DNA of 13,208 bases from Hungateiclostridiaceae bacterium UBA1305 (GCA_002307275.1 DBTX01000041.1:1-13208); one strand, 5' to 3'; shown: positions 1-8,160, counted from the stretch's first letter. Numbers and translations: made by a program. The notes: a model not told the origin generated them from the letters alone.

Positions 1-776
1 AGCTGCATGTCGCACGCAAGAACGCCGCAGTAAGGCTCCAGGCCCTGCGCCCGGCTCGCCAGTGCAGCCGCCTTCTCAAGCAGGGCCAGCAGGCCTTGCA
101 GTTCGGCGGTTGCACTTTTGAGCAGCACACGCGCCCACGGAGTGCTGCTCAAACAGGCAGAAGCTCCAATGTCGAAGGCTTCTGCCTGGGCGGCGAGCCA
201 TTGCTCGGGCCAGGGATGGCTTCGGGTGAACCTGTGCAGCGACAGTACGATTTCTCGCAGCGCATTGTCGTCGCGCCCGCCTCCGTAGCTGTCCACCAGT
301 TGAAAAAACTCACTGTCCGCCTCTTCGTTTTCATATTTATCTTCAAACAGCTCATCAAGTGTATCCAACCTCATCAGTGTACTTTCCGTCTCATCCGAAA
401 TACGAAAGCCCGGATCGAGATCGAGGGTATGGAAGTGGCTTCTCACAACCTCCAGACAGAAAGAGTGCAGCGTCATAATACTTGCACGATCCAGCAGCGC
501 CATCTGGTTCTGCAGATTTGCAGAGGCGGGATCTGCTTCAAGTGCATTTATGAGTGCATTGCCAATTCTTTCACGCATTTCGGCAGCAGCTGCATTTGTA
601 AAAGTAACGACCAGCAGCCTGTCGATATCAACAGGCTTTTTGCTGTCTGTTATTTTCCTGATGATTCTCTCCACAAGCACAGCAGTCTTCCCTGCTCCTG
701 CGGCTGCCGCTACGAGCAGATTGCAGTCCCTCTGTGTAATCGCCTCCAGCTGTTCAGGTGTCCAATTGTTCCCCAT
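1..776 (-). CDS. addA: ATP-dependent helicase/nuclease subunit A, N-terminal part (runs off left edge)
   Basis: This is the first 258 codons of AddA, the UvrD-like helicase and nuclease subunit of AddAB, which resects double-strand breaks and loads RecA at Chi-type sites. The start MGNNWTPEQLEAIT matches the family's Q-motif. The Walker A motif follows at about residues 24-31 (AAAGAGKT, with A where most AddA have S). Motif Ia reads VVTFTNAAAAEMRERI and motif Ic TLHSFCLEVVRSHF. RSHPWPEQWL is typical of AddA further in. The reading frame is open to position 1, so the gene continues outside the window (family length is about 1200 residues). The ATG at 776 overlaps the addB stop as TGATG, and GGGGAGGG lies about 8 bases upstream, so translation is probably coupled. 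The outer 300 bases are far more GC-rich than the rest of the gene. Confidence 0.95.
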   Translation of the reverse strand, partial: MGNNWTPEQLEAITQRDCNLLVAAAAGAGKTAVLVERIIRKITDSKKPVDIDRLLVVTFTNAAAAEMRERIGNALINALEADPASANLQNQMALLDRASIMTLHSFCLEVVRSHFHTLDLDPGFRISDETESTLMRLDTLDELFEDKYENEEADSEFFQLVDSYGGGRDDNALREIVLSLHRFTRSHPWPEQWLAAQAEAFDIGASACLSSTPWARVLLKSATAELQGLLALLEKAAALASRAQGLEPYCGVLACDMQ

Positions 777-3700
777 CAGATTAACCCTCCCCGCTCAGAA
801 GCCGATACTTTCTCTCCATTTTTTCGCATAAGCCTCCAAAGCTCATCTTCTTTGATATCGGATATGATCCTGTACCTGTTGTCCCTGATAGAGGTGTCAA
901 ACTGGCACACCTTGCTGAAACTGCAATAAGTACACGCAGACATTGTCTTCTTCTTATATGGGTTGATTGTGACATTCCCGTCCATTATTCCGCTGCCGAT
1001 AGAGGCAAGCGTCTTTCTCACATGACTTCGCAGAACTCCGAACTGCTCCTTCGTGGCAGCTGACGATCTGCCGAGCGATCCATCCCTGTTTATCCTTGCC
1101 GGAACGATGAGTGAATCACCGTCGATCTGCTTGTCCATTTCCCTGACAAGCTTCACATCAGCAAGTATCAGACCCTTCATTCTCAATTCCTTCATGATCG
1201 TCTTTTCGATATCGTCATCCGAACTATCCCTGTCACATCGGATCAACGGGTCATCAAGCCTGAAGTAAAGCACTCCGGCGGGCAATCTGACACTTGAGGC
1301 ATTATTGCCGCAATCACTTGCTGAATTTGAAACAGCGACACTGTCCATACGATCTATGACGCTGCTGCTCCCACTTTCTACAGCACCATTTTCCGCACTT
1401 CCCCCTGATCCATCCATTCCCAGCACTGCATCGAGGTAGGTAAGCAACTGCAATTGCAGTCCATAATACACATCCGCCAGCTTCAGTGCCTTGTTTCCCG
1501 ATTTATAATCAATGATCCTGAGATAAGTCCCGTCTTCATTTGTCATGGAATCGATCCTATCGATCCGTCCGGTCATCTTCACAGCTTCACCGGACGGCAG
1601 TTCAATCGTGATAGCGGGATATCTTCCCTTGTCTCCGAATTCAACCTCATAGCCGGACGGCTCAAAGCTGCTCATTTCAATATGTCTGCTGATCAGAAGA
1701 ACAGCCCTGGTAACGGTTCTTTTCAATCTTCCGGACAAATATGCGTACCTTTTGCTGCTCCCGAGGATACTGCCGCCACTTTCCGAAAGCTGTTCATCAA
1801 CCAGTTTTGATACCTGAGCAGCACACCATTCCCTGTCCAGGCTTCTCCAGCTTATACCGTTCAAGACCAGCATTCTTGAGAACTCATCTATGCTATTGTG
1901 CATAAAAGTACCGGCGTCCACCGGGTCAAAACTGAAAATCCGTCTTTCCTTCGCTTTCAGGCCGTATTTGACATAATATGAAAACGGGCAGGAAGAATAA
2001 GCCTCCATCCGTGAAACACTTGTAAATACAGGTCTCCCGTACAGACTGCCTGCTCTTTCCGTTGAGAGCTGCCGGACCTGATTGGTGTAGCCCAGCCCGT
2101 TAATGATGATCGTGCTCTTTTCTTTCCAGTCTTTATTCCTGGAAAACCATCTATATATATCCTTCCAGCCTTCATGTACTGTTTGGCCGTCGAAACGCAT
2201 GCGAAGTTTTGCAGCCAGTTTATCAAACATCGGCTCCGGTGCGGACGGCTGTGGCAGCGATATAGCCTCGCTTCCTGCTATGCTGCTTTGCTCCCTGACT
2301 TCGGGAAGGATCCTCCTGACCTCGGAGATGATGCGTGAAGGACGCAGCGCCCTGCCGTCCGTGTCAGCAGCAGGACAGCTTATCCAGAGGTATCTTGATG
2401 GAGTTGCCAAAGCCATGTAAACCATGAACCGCTCCTCCATACATTTGCTTGTGGTATTGCCTGCCAATTCCAGGCCCAGTTTCCCGAGGCTTTCCCTGTC
2501 AAGATCGGAAATCAGCCCGTCATCGGCTTTGGTCCCGGGAAGGATGCCTTCATTTGCGCCCAGAATATATAAAGCTTTAATCTCATGGCTCCTTGATCTT
2601 TCAATGCTGCCGGCAAGCACTTGATCCAGAGAGGGCGGTATCAGGCCGATCTTATGTCCGGCGAAACCTGCCGCGAGTATCTCAGCAAAGCGTTCCGTCC
2701 CCAATTCCTCCGTATCCAGCACCTCCACGATCTGCGAGAATACGTCCATTGTTATATTCCATACCTGTCGGTATTCATCCGCTTTATCAAGCATCCCCTC
2801 AGCAGCAAATTTAACTGAGAGTTCCTCGATCGTTTTGTTGGCGCCTGTTCCGCAAAGCAATTCATACAGAGCAGTGCAGAACGCTACAGCTCTTGCTCCG
2901 CCCTTTGTCTTTGCCCTGAATGCTTCAAGCGGCGCAGTCAATTCTCTTCTTGCGGCATTGATTCTCATTAAACTGTCCAATTCCTTTTGGTCCGGCTCCG
3001 CGCCTCTGCCGGATCGGTCTATGGGATAATCCCAGTCATTCTGGCGGATCCAGACATTTCCCCTGATCCCGTTGGCCAGAACATAATTTTCGAGAAGATC
3101 CAGTTCCTCCCTCGCAACACCGGTAAGCCCGGTTCGCGCATATCTGAATACAGCTTCGTAGGACCAGCTGTCCGTAAAGATTTCAAGAGCTGAAAGAATG
3201 AATATAACGAGAGGATGTCCGTCGATACTACGCTTGCCATCAAAAAAATATGGAACGCCATACCTGGTAAATATACTTTTGACAATACTCCTGTAACTTT
3301 CAGGATTCCTCATGGTCACGGCAATATCCCTGTACCGGTAACCATGCTCCCTGCAAAGCCTGATCATGTCACAGGCGGCGTCCTCCACCTCGGAATGCAT
3401 GTTTGACGAGGTGGATATTGTTACATCACCGGACTTCCCGGTAAATTTGCTATAGGGGTATTTATAGAAGTTGCGTTCAAGGTGCGCCAGTTCTTTCGAA
3501 GCTGTGAATCTTGGGGAAATAAACGCTGCCGCAGACGAACCGGTAACACCGCTTGCCAGGCGTTCAAGCGCAGCAGATGAATCCTCACCTGTGAACAGTA
3601 TGTTTCCGGTCGCGACAGGCTTCTCCACTTCTGTTCCTTCGGCCGCCGCAAGCCTTAAAAGTTTAACCGCCGTATTCCTGACAGGCGCGAACACCATGGG

Positions 3701-4426
3701 CGCACAATCACCCGGTTCGCTTGAAAGACAATCCGTACAAAGACTTATTGTCACCCTCTTTGCCTTTTTCAACAGCTTCCCTATGACTTTATATTCCTGA
3801 GGCGTAAAACCTGAGAATTCATCGATCCATATTTCCGCGCCATCAAATTGTGACGACTGATCAAGCTTTTTATAAAGCTCAACAAGGTCATCGTCAGCAT
3901 CCATATAATTCTGATGCAGCAGCTTTTCAAATTCACCATATACCAGCGCCAGGTCACTCAGCTTATCCTTGAGCGGCAAGCCTTCCTCTATCCTGCCTGC
4001 CGCCTTTTCAAGCTCCTCCGGGGTGATGTCATATCGCTTGAATTCCGTAATGGCATCGTTAAGTGTCTCTGTAAAGCCTTTTCTGAGCGCCGCCCTGGAA
4101 AATATCCTGAGTTCGCTGCCAAGCCTGTTCATGATCCTGAAAAGAAGCATACTCTTCCCGGCAGCATTCAGATGGTGCTTCGATATCCCTCCGACCTCGC
4201 TGAATACTCTGAAAGCAAGCCTTCTGAAGCTCAGCACCTCCGCGCGGAACAGCCCTGCCGAACCGGATGTTCTGGCCAGGTTCTTCTCCGCCTGCAGCGA
4301 AAACTGTTCCGGCACAATCAGAACCAACGGGTGCGTTTCTCCGGATTCCATAGCATTTTTGATATCATTCAGGCAGTAGCATGACTTTCCACTTCCCGCC
4401 CGGCCATATACTATTCTGAGCCCCAT
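776..4426 (-). CDS. addB: ATP-dependent helicase/nuclease subunit B (AddB)
   Basis: AddB is the Chi-recognition and second nuclease subunit of AddAB. As read here it has 1216 residues, against about 1166 in Bacillus subtilis. The N-terminus MGLRIVYGRAGSGKS carries a Walker A (residues 8-15). The C-terminal RecB-like nuclease shows GRIDRID followed by IIDYKSG (D973, K975). The four cysteines of the 4Fe-4S staple are visible: C813 (AYSSCPFSYYV) and C1165, C1168 and C1174 (ACTYCSFSKVC). From memory of B. subtilis numbering (C801, D961, C1121/1124/1130), the offset is 12 up to the nuclease motif and 44 after it, which points to an insertion between them. A low-complexity Ser/Gly/Asn/Asp stretch at residues about 1006-1046 fits. 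The start at 4426 is preferred over the in-frame ATG at 4453 because GGAGGGG lies 5 bases upstream and a TATAAT box at 4464-4469 would put transcription start next to 4453. It overlaps addA by TGATG. Confidence 0.96.
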   Translation of the reverse strand: MGLRIVYGRAGSGKSCYCLNDIKNAMESGETHPLVLIVPEQFSLQAEKNLARTSGSAGLFRAEVLSFRRLAFRVFSEVGGISKHHLNAAGKSMLLFRIMNRLGSELRIFSRAALRKGFTETLNDAITEFKRYDITPEELEKAAGRIEEGLPLKDKLSDLALVYGEFEKLLHQNYMDADDDLVELYKKLDQSSQFDGAEIWIDEFSGFTPQEYKVIGKLLKKAKRVTISLCTDCLSSEPGDCAPMVFAPVRNTAVKLLRLAAAEGTEVEKPVATGNILFTGEDSSAALERLASGVTGSSAAAFISPRFTASKELAHLERNFYKYPYSKFTGKSGDVTISTSSNMHSEVEDAACDMIRLCREHGYRYRDIAVTMRNPESYRSIVKSIFTRYGVPYFFDGKRSIDGHPLVIFILSALEIFTDSWSYEAVFRYARTGLTGVAREELDLLENYVLANGIRGNVWIRQNDWDYPIDRSGRGAEPDQKELDSLMRINAARRELTAPLEAFRAKTKGGARAVAFCTALYELLCGTGANKTIEELSVKFAAEGMLDKADEYRQVWNITMDVFSQIVEVLDTEELGTERFAEILAAGFAGHKIGLIPPSLDQVLAGSIERSRSHEIKALYILGANEGILPGTKADDGLISDLDRESLGKLGLELAGNTTSKCMEERFMVYMALATPSRYLWISCPAADTDGRALRPSRIISEVRRILPEVREQSSIAGSEAISLPQPSAPEPMFDKLAAKLRMRFDGQTVHEGWKDIYRWFSRNKDWKEKSTIIINGLGYTNQVRQLSTERAGSLYGRPVFTSVSRMEAYSSCPFSYYVKYGLKAKERRIFSFDPVDAGTFMHNSIDEFSRMLVLNGISWRSLDREWCAAQVSKLVDEQLSESGGSILGSSKRYAYLSGRLKRTVTRAVLLISRHIEMSSFEPSGYEVEFGDKGRYPAITIELPSGEAVKMTGRIDRIDSMTNEDGTYLRIIDYKSGNKALKLADVYYGLQLQLLTYLDAVLGMDGSGGSAENGAVESGSSSVIDRMDSVAVSNSASDCGNNASSVRLPAGVLYFRLDDPLIRCDRDSSDDDIEKTIMKELRMKGLILADVKLVREMDKQIDGDSLIVPARINRDGSLGRSSAATKEQFGVLRSHVRKTLASIGSGIMDGNVTINPYKKKTMSACTYCSFSKVCQFDTSIRDNRYRIISDIKEDELWRLMRKNGEKVSASERGGLI

Positions 4427-4463
4427 ATACCCCTCCACAAGAGGAAAAATCATTTATACCTAG

Positions 4464-4491
4464 ATTATACAATATTTTTCATGATGTTTAC
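4464..4491 (-). promoter_or_regulatory. Candidate sigma-A promoter for addBA
   Basis: On the minus strand a perfect TATAAT (4464-4469) lies about 38 bases upstream of the addB ATG. The -35 is weak: GTAAAC at 4486-4491 with a 16-base spacer. The predicted start near 4457 leaves a roughly 30-base leader that includes the GGAGG site. Only the -10 is convincing. Confidence 0.5.
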
Positions 4492-4561
4492 CACCTTGCC
4501 AATTCTATCCTGCAAATTTTGATACGTTATAAAAAGAAATTTTTCATTTTTTCTATCAAGA

Positions 4562-4590
4562 TTTACCATACCTATTCCGATAAATATAAC
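4562..4590 (+). promoter_or_regulatory. Candidate promoter for the 4708 gene (sigma-A; possible sigma-28 overlap)
   Basis: TTTACC (4562-4567), a 17-base spacer and TATAAC (4585-4590) make a reasonable sigma-A promoter, with predicted start near 4597 and a leader of about 110 bases. The same stretch contains TCCGATAA (4576-4583), one base from the sigma-28/SigD -10 GCCGATAA, with TCAA (4556-4559) 16 bases before it (consensus TAAA). Which holoenzyme is used cannot be decided from sequence. Confidence 0.45.
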
Positions 4591-4647
4591 AGTAGTATTT
4601 CCCGGACGCATGAGCGAGCAGTAGATGATACTTCGTTTGTGGTCAAA

Positions 4648-4671
4648 GCCCCGGTTATGGATAACCAGGGC
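4648..4671 (+). repeat. Near-perfect palindrome in the leader of the 4708 gene
   Basis: GCCCCGGTTAT (4648-4658) is followed after GG by ATAACCAGGGC (4661-4671), giving 11-base arms with one mismatch. In RNA it would fold as a strong GC-rich hairpin about 36 bases before the start codon; in DNA it could be a dyad operator. No T-run follows, so it is not an intrinsic terminator. Confidence 0.6.
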
Positions 4672-4707
4672 TGTAAAGAACTCATATGATGCAAGGAGGC
4701 GTGGATT

Positions 4708-5826
4708 ATGAGAATAGAGAGTTCGTCAATTCAATTATCAGGATTGAGCACATCTGTAGAAAAACAAACAAAGGATGAATCATTGAAAACATGGGTTGGA
4801 GATACACGGTCTATTTCTTCGGGTGAAAATTCAACAGGTCTCTCTACAATTGCCGATGCAGAAGCCAGCGATATCCTTCAACTTTCTGACGAAGGAAAAG
4901 CTGCATTGGCAAAGCAGATGGCTGCATCAAATACAGATACAGTCACTGATGAGGATGATCCCTCCGATTGGCTCATTGACAAGGACAAGCAAAAAATTCT
5001 TATGCTTCAGAAAATGCTGGAAGCCTTGACCGGAAAGAAGATCCGATTTATATTTCCGGGAGAAATCACTTTAAGCAAATCCAAAATCGATAAGCTGAAT
5101 GAAGAGATGCAATCTGTCAAAACCGGTCACCAGGCTGTACAAATCCAGCAGAGACAAGGATGGGGACTCGAGTACGACCTGCATGAAACGCATTACGAGA
5201 AACAAACCCTTTCATTTTCAGCAGAAGGTACGGTAAAAACGGCTGATGGTAAAGAAATCAAGCTGGATCTGGATCTGAACATGAGCCGCGAATTCGCATC
5301 CAGTCTCGATGTTTCGTTAAGGGCAGGCGATGCATTAAAGGTTGACCCGCTTGTAATCAACTTCGATAGCCCTGCTGCGAAGCTCACCAATAACAAATTC
5401 AGCTTCGATATAGATAATGACGGTGATAATGACCAAATTTCATTTGCAACCGGAGGCAGCGGATTTCTTGCCCTTGACGCAAATAACGACGGCACGGTCA
5501 ATAATGGCTCGGAGTTGTTCGGACCCCAGAGCGGAAACGGCTTTACCGACTTGGCCAAATACGATGGGGACAATAATGGCTGGATCGATGAAAATGACGA
5601 TATCTACAATAAGCTTCGCATCTGGACAAAGGACGAAAATGGTAATGATCAGTTGTTCGCCCTTGGTGAAAAGGGTGTCGGTGCGATATATCTGGGTAAT
5701 GCAGCAACTGCCTTTGATATGAAGAACAACAGCAATCAGACTCTCGGCAGCATTGCCAGTACCGGCATATATCTTTCTGAAAGCGGACTTGCAGGAACAA
5801 TGCAGCACGTAGATCTGACCATTTGA
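4708..5826 (+). CDS. Uncharacterised protein with EF-hand-like calcium-binding loops
   Basis: The 372-residue product has no signal peptide or membrane segment. The start is secure: AAGGAGG lies 8 bases before ATG. Residues 1-30 (MRIESSSIQLSG and onward) are a polar leader-like segment. Residues 85-150 are charged and probably helical. Residues 165-225 look like beta structure. The C-terminal third carries acidic loops: DIDNDGDND (234-242), DANNDGTVNNGSELFG (257-272) and DGDNNGWIDEND (286-297). The last fits a canonical 12-residue EF-hand loop with Asp at position 12. The tail contains GVGAIYLG and ends HVDLTI. I have seen this C-terminal module in many conserved hypothetical proteins, often labelled VCBS or calcium-binding, but its function is unknown to me. 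Calcium binding is inferred from the loops. It stands alone, divergent from addB and convergent with the EamA gene, with its own promoter and terminator. Confidence 0.85.
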   Translation: MRIESSSIQLSGLSTSVEKQTKDESLKTWVGDTRSISSGENSTGLSTIADAEASDILQLSDEGKAALAKQMAASNTDTVTDEDDPSDWLIDKDKQKILMLQKMLEALTGKKIRFIFPGEITLSKSKIDKLNEEMQSVKTGHQAVQIQQRQGWGLEYDLHETHYEKQTLSFSAEGTVKTADGKEIKLDLDLNMSREFASSLDVSLRAGDALKVDPLVINFDSPAAKLTNNKFSFDIDNDGDNDQISFATGGSGFLALDANNDGTVNNGSELFGPQSGNGFTDLAKYDGDNNGWIDENDDIYNKLRIWTKDENGNDQLFALGEKGVGAIYLGNAATAFDMKNNSNQTLGSIASTGIYLSESGLAGTMQHVDLTI

Positions 5827-5829
5827 TAT

Positions 5830-6729
5830 TTATAGAAGTAAGGACTCTTTGTCCTTTTTTACTCCTATTTTCAGTTCGGATACAAGCATGCCCGATAATA
5901 TCAGCAGACAGCCGATAATTTTTATCAGTGACGGCATTTCTGTGACGCCATGGACATTCGGTATGATCATGGCAAATATCGCAGCAAATACCGGTTCGGC
6001 AGTAAGAATGAGGGCCGTATGAGTTGGTGTGGTATCCTTCTGGGCAATTGTCTGACCGCCAAAGGCCAGAGCGGAACCCAGAACAGCAGTAAACAAAATT
6101 ATACCGATCACCGTTCCATTGATCACCATTGGTTTACCCGCATCCGCCGTTACCCAGAAAGCTGAACTGGCAATACCTATAAAGACCAATTGTATGATCG
6201 CCAACAGCCGGGCATCTTCCGTCTGTGTGAATTTATCGATGCAAATGATCTGGAAAGCCCAGCATATGGCACATAAAAAGGTTAGGAAATCACCTTCATT
6301 AAAATTGAAATTGAGACCGCCGGAAAGAAAAAACAAACCTGCAAAAGCTATCGTAATGCCAATAAAAGATGCCCTGTCGGGTCTCTTTTTAAGCATGACA
6401 GCTGCGAACACCGGCACCATGACTACGTTAAGACCAGTAATGAAGCCCGAATTGGAGGCAGAGGTAGTATAAAGTCCGACAACCTGAAATGCCATTCCTC
6501 CAAACATGAACAAACCGATAATACATCCATACAGCAGTACCCGTCTATTTATCTTTGTCAGGCTTTTATGGAATAAGAGCACCAATACCACTGCTGCCAG
6601 TAAAAAACGTATCGAAAGATAAACATACGCCGGGATAAACTCCAGTACCATCTTCATTAAGGGGAAGGAGGCCCCCCAGACTACCGTTATTGCCAGCAGC
6701 AGCAAATCTGCCCTGAGTTTTTTTGACAT
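5830..6729 (-). CDS. EamA/DMT-family membrane transporter
   Basis: A 299-residue integral membrane protein with about ten hydrophobic segments in two EamA repeats. The first repeat opens with LLLLAITVVWGASFPLMKM, whose WG.SFP..K pattern is typical of the drug/metabolite transporter superfamily. Later hallmarks are SNSGFITGLNVVMVPVF and, in the second repeat, LILTAEPVFAAIFAMI. Members export amino acids, nucleosides or toxic metabolites, usually by proton exchange; the substrate cannot be read here. The ATG lies 4 bases after the stop of the upstream amino-acid ABC ATPase gene, with only a distant AGAAGG (12 bases away) as ribosome site, so it is probably the last gene of that operon. Its stop faces that of the 4708 gene 3 bases away, and its last ten or so codons (KKDKESLLL) contain that gene's terminator. 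Confidence 0.9.
   Translation of the reverse strand: MSKKLRADLLLLAITVVWGASFPLMKMVLEFIPAYVYLSIRFLLAAVVLVLLFHKSLTKINRRVLLYGCIIGLFMFGGMAFQVVGLYTTSASNSGFITGLNVVMVPVFAAVMLKKRPDRASFIGITIAFAGLFFLSGGLNFNFNEGDFLTFLCAICWAFQIICIDKFTQTEDARLLAIIQLVFIGIASSAFWVTADAGKPMVINGTVIGIILFTAVLGSALAFGGQTIAQKDTTPTHTALILTAEPVFAAIFAMIIPNVHGVTEMPSLIKIIGCLLILSGMLVSELKIGVKKDKESLLL
5840..5860 (+). terminator. Intrinsic terminator of the 4708 gene
   Basis: AAGGAC (5840-5845), a 5-base loop and GTCCTT (5851-5856) run into a T-stretch (T5855-T5860), starting 14 bases after the stop codon. The stem is only 6 bp, but the T-run is good on the plus strand. It lies inside the 3' coding end of the convergent EamA gene. Confidence 0.75.
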
Positions 6730-6733
6730 TTAT

Positions 6734-7495
6734 TTAGAGAACCTTCTGTAAGAAAGCTCTTGTCCTTTCATTTTTAGGGTTCGAAAAAATCTCGTCCGGC
6801 TTGCCTTCTTCTTTTATCTCACCGTTATCCATAAAAATAACCCGGCTGCCAACTTCCCTTGCAAAGCCCATCTCGTGCGTAACCACGAGCATGGTCATAC
6901 CTTCCATGGCCAGATTCTTCATTACTTCAAGAACTTCGCCTACAAGCTCCGGATCCAGTGCCGACGTCGGCTCATCAAACAGCATAATCTTCGGCTTCAT
7001 GGCAAGCGCCCGGGCAATAGCCACTCTCTGCTGCTGTCCACCGGAAAGCCTTGAAGGATATTCATCCTTCTTATCTCCGAGTCCCACCTTTTTCAATAAT
7101 TCCAGAGCATCCTTTTCGGCTTCCTGCTTCGGTACTTTTTTCACAGTCATCGGGGCTTCCATAACATTTTGTAATGCCGACATATGCGGGAACAGATTGA
7201 ATCTCTGAAATACCATACCAAGTTCAGTACAAAGCTCGGATACCTTTTTCTGCGATACCTTGAGCTGATCCCTTCCCGCTTCCCTTTCATCCATCAATTC
7301 GTCTTCTACATAAACCCGTCCGCTGGTGATTCTTTCGAGATGGTTCAGGCATCTGAGCAGTGTACTCTTTCCCGAACCACTGGGTCCAATGATGCAGACC
7401 ACCTCTCCCTTGGTCACCTCTATATTGATATTCTTTAGAACCTGGAGGGCTCCGAATGACTTGCAGACATTTTCCACCTTAACCATTGACATCAT
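6734..7495 (-). CDS. Polar amino-acid ABC transporter, ATP-binding subunit (GlnQ-type)
   Basis: This 253-residue ATPase powers the importer made with the adjacent permease and binding protein. All nucleotide-binding elements are intact: Walker A GPSGSGKST (residues 37-45), Q-loop at Q97 (VFQRFNLFPH), signature LSGGQQQR (from residue 150), Walker B IMLFDEP with D174 and E175, D-loop SALD, and H207 (VVTHEMGFA). The ..FNLFPHMSALQNV.. segment and the EIFSNPKNERTRAFL tail are characteristic of the polar amino-acid group (GlnQ, HisP, ArtP). The start ATG at 7495 lies 6 bases after AAGGAGG; ATG codons 2 and 4 are less well placed alternatives. The ribosome site begins inside the stop codon of the permease gene (TAAGGAGG), 11 bases upstream, so the genes are co-transcribed. 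Confidence 0.96.
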   Translation of the reverse strand: MMSMVKVENVCKSFGALQVLKNINIEVTKGEVVCIIGPSGSGKSTLLRCLNHLERITSGRVYVEDELMDEREAGRDQLKVSQKKVSELCTELGMVFQRFNLFPHMSALQNVMEAPMTVKKVPKQEAEKDALELLKKVGLGDKKDEYPSRLSGGQQQRVAIARALAMKPKIMLFDEPTSALDPELVGEVLEVMKNLAMEGMTMLVVTHEMGFAREVGSRVIFMDNGEIKEEGKPDEIFSNPKNERTRAFLQKVL

Positions 7496-7506
7496 TCAAC
7501 ACCTCC

Positions 7507-8160
7507 TTATTCATATACAGAATATTTCTTCTCAAATTTATCAAATACATAAGTGAATAACGTAGTCAGCATGAGGTACAAAATCGCTGCCGGTATATAA
7601 ATTGAAGCATCACCGGATGAATTGGCCATTACGGAAGTCGTTCTCATCAATTCCGTCATCCCGATAACGGATACCAGTGCTGAGTCCTTCAACAGGGCAA
7701 TGAACTCGTTGCCTACCGGAGGAATCAAGCGCCTGTAGGATTGTGGCACAATAACTTTCTGCATGGCTTGTCCATACCCCATACCAAGAGCTTTTGCCGC
7801 TTCCATCTGTCCCTTGTCAATTGACTGGATGGCAGCCCTTATTATCTCCGCAAGATAAGCCGCAGAATTGAGAGATAATGCAATGAATGCTGCAGGCATT
7901 TGATCCAATGTCAATGGTCGATAGATGAGTGGCAGTGCGTAGTAGATAAAGAATATTTGCATTAATAAGGGAGTTCCCCTGAATAACCAGATATAAGTCC
8001 AACAGATTTTATCTAATACCTTATTCTTTGAGAGGCGCCCCAAAGCAAGAAACAGTCCAAGAATCATACCGCATACGACTGAAACAACAGTAAGTTCAAG
8101 TGTCAGTACACTTCCCTTAAGCAGCGCCGGAAAATAGTTTAAGAAATGTTCAATATTCAA
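7507..8160 (-). CDS. Polar amino-acid ABC transporter, permease subunit (HisM/GlnP family)
   Basis: A membrane permease of about 217 residues with some five hydrophobic segments, including SVLTLELTVVSVVCGMILGL near the N-terminus, which is typical of the family. The cytoplasmic coupling motif that docks on the ATPase is present as EAAKALGMGYGQAMQKVIVPQ, followed by RRLIPPVGNEFIALLKDSAL. It probably works as a homodimer, since only one permease gene is present. No ATG is available. The TTG at 8160 (MNIEHFLNYFPALLKG) is preferred because GAGGGAG (8170-8176) sits 9 bases upstream and the N-terminus then matches relatives. An in-frame TTG at 8178 would add six residues but has no ribosome site. 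It is preceded by a strong stem-loop and the binding-protein gene and followed by the ATPase. Confidence 0.93.
   Translation of the reverse strand: MNIEHFLNYFPALLKGSVLTLELTVVSVVCGMILGLFLALGRLSKNKVLDKICWTYIWLFRGTPLLMQIFFIYYALPLIYRPLTLDQMPAAFIALSLNSAAYLAEIIRAAIQSIDKGQMEAAKALGMGYGQAMQKVIVPQSYRRLIPPVGNEFIALLKDSALVSVIGMTELMRTTSVMANSSGDASIYIPAAILYLMLTTLFTYVFDKFEKKYSVYE

Noticed and set aside
96..929. 277-codon open frame on the plus strand
   Set aside because: It lies antisense to addA and the end of addB, whose proteins carry clear helicase and Fe-S motifs; the plus-strand product is Cys/His/Gln-rich with no domain pattern.
3914..4384. Plus-strand frames of 136-156 codons opposite the start of addB
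   Set aside because: They are complementary shadows of the AddB N-terminal domain with no ribosome site or family resemblance.
4427..4453. Upstream in-frame ATG for addB at 4453
   Set aside because: The TATAAT at 4464-4469 places transcription start at about this codon and no ribosome site precedes it; the ATG at 4426 has GGAGG and begins directly with the family's N-terminus.
5417..5808. Open frames in other phases over the calcium-loop gene, on both strands
   Set aside because: They overlap the well-supported 4708-5826 gene and lack ribosome sites and recognisable domains.
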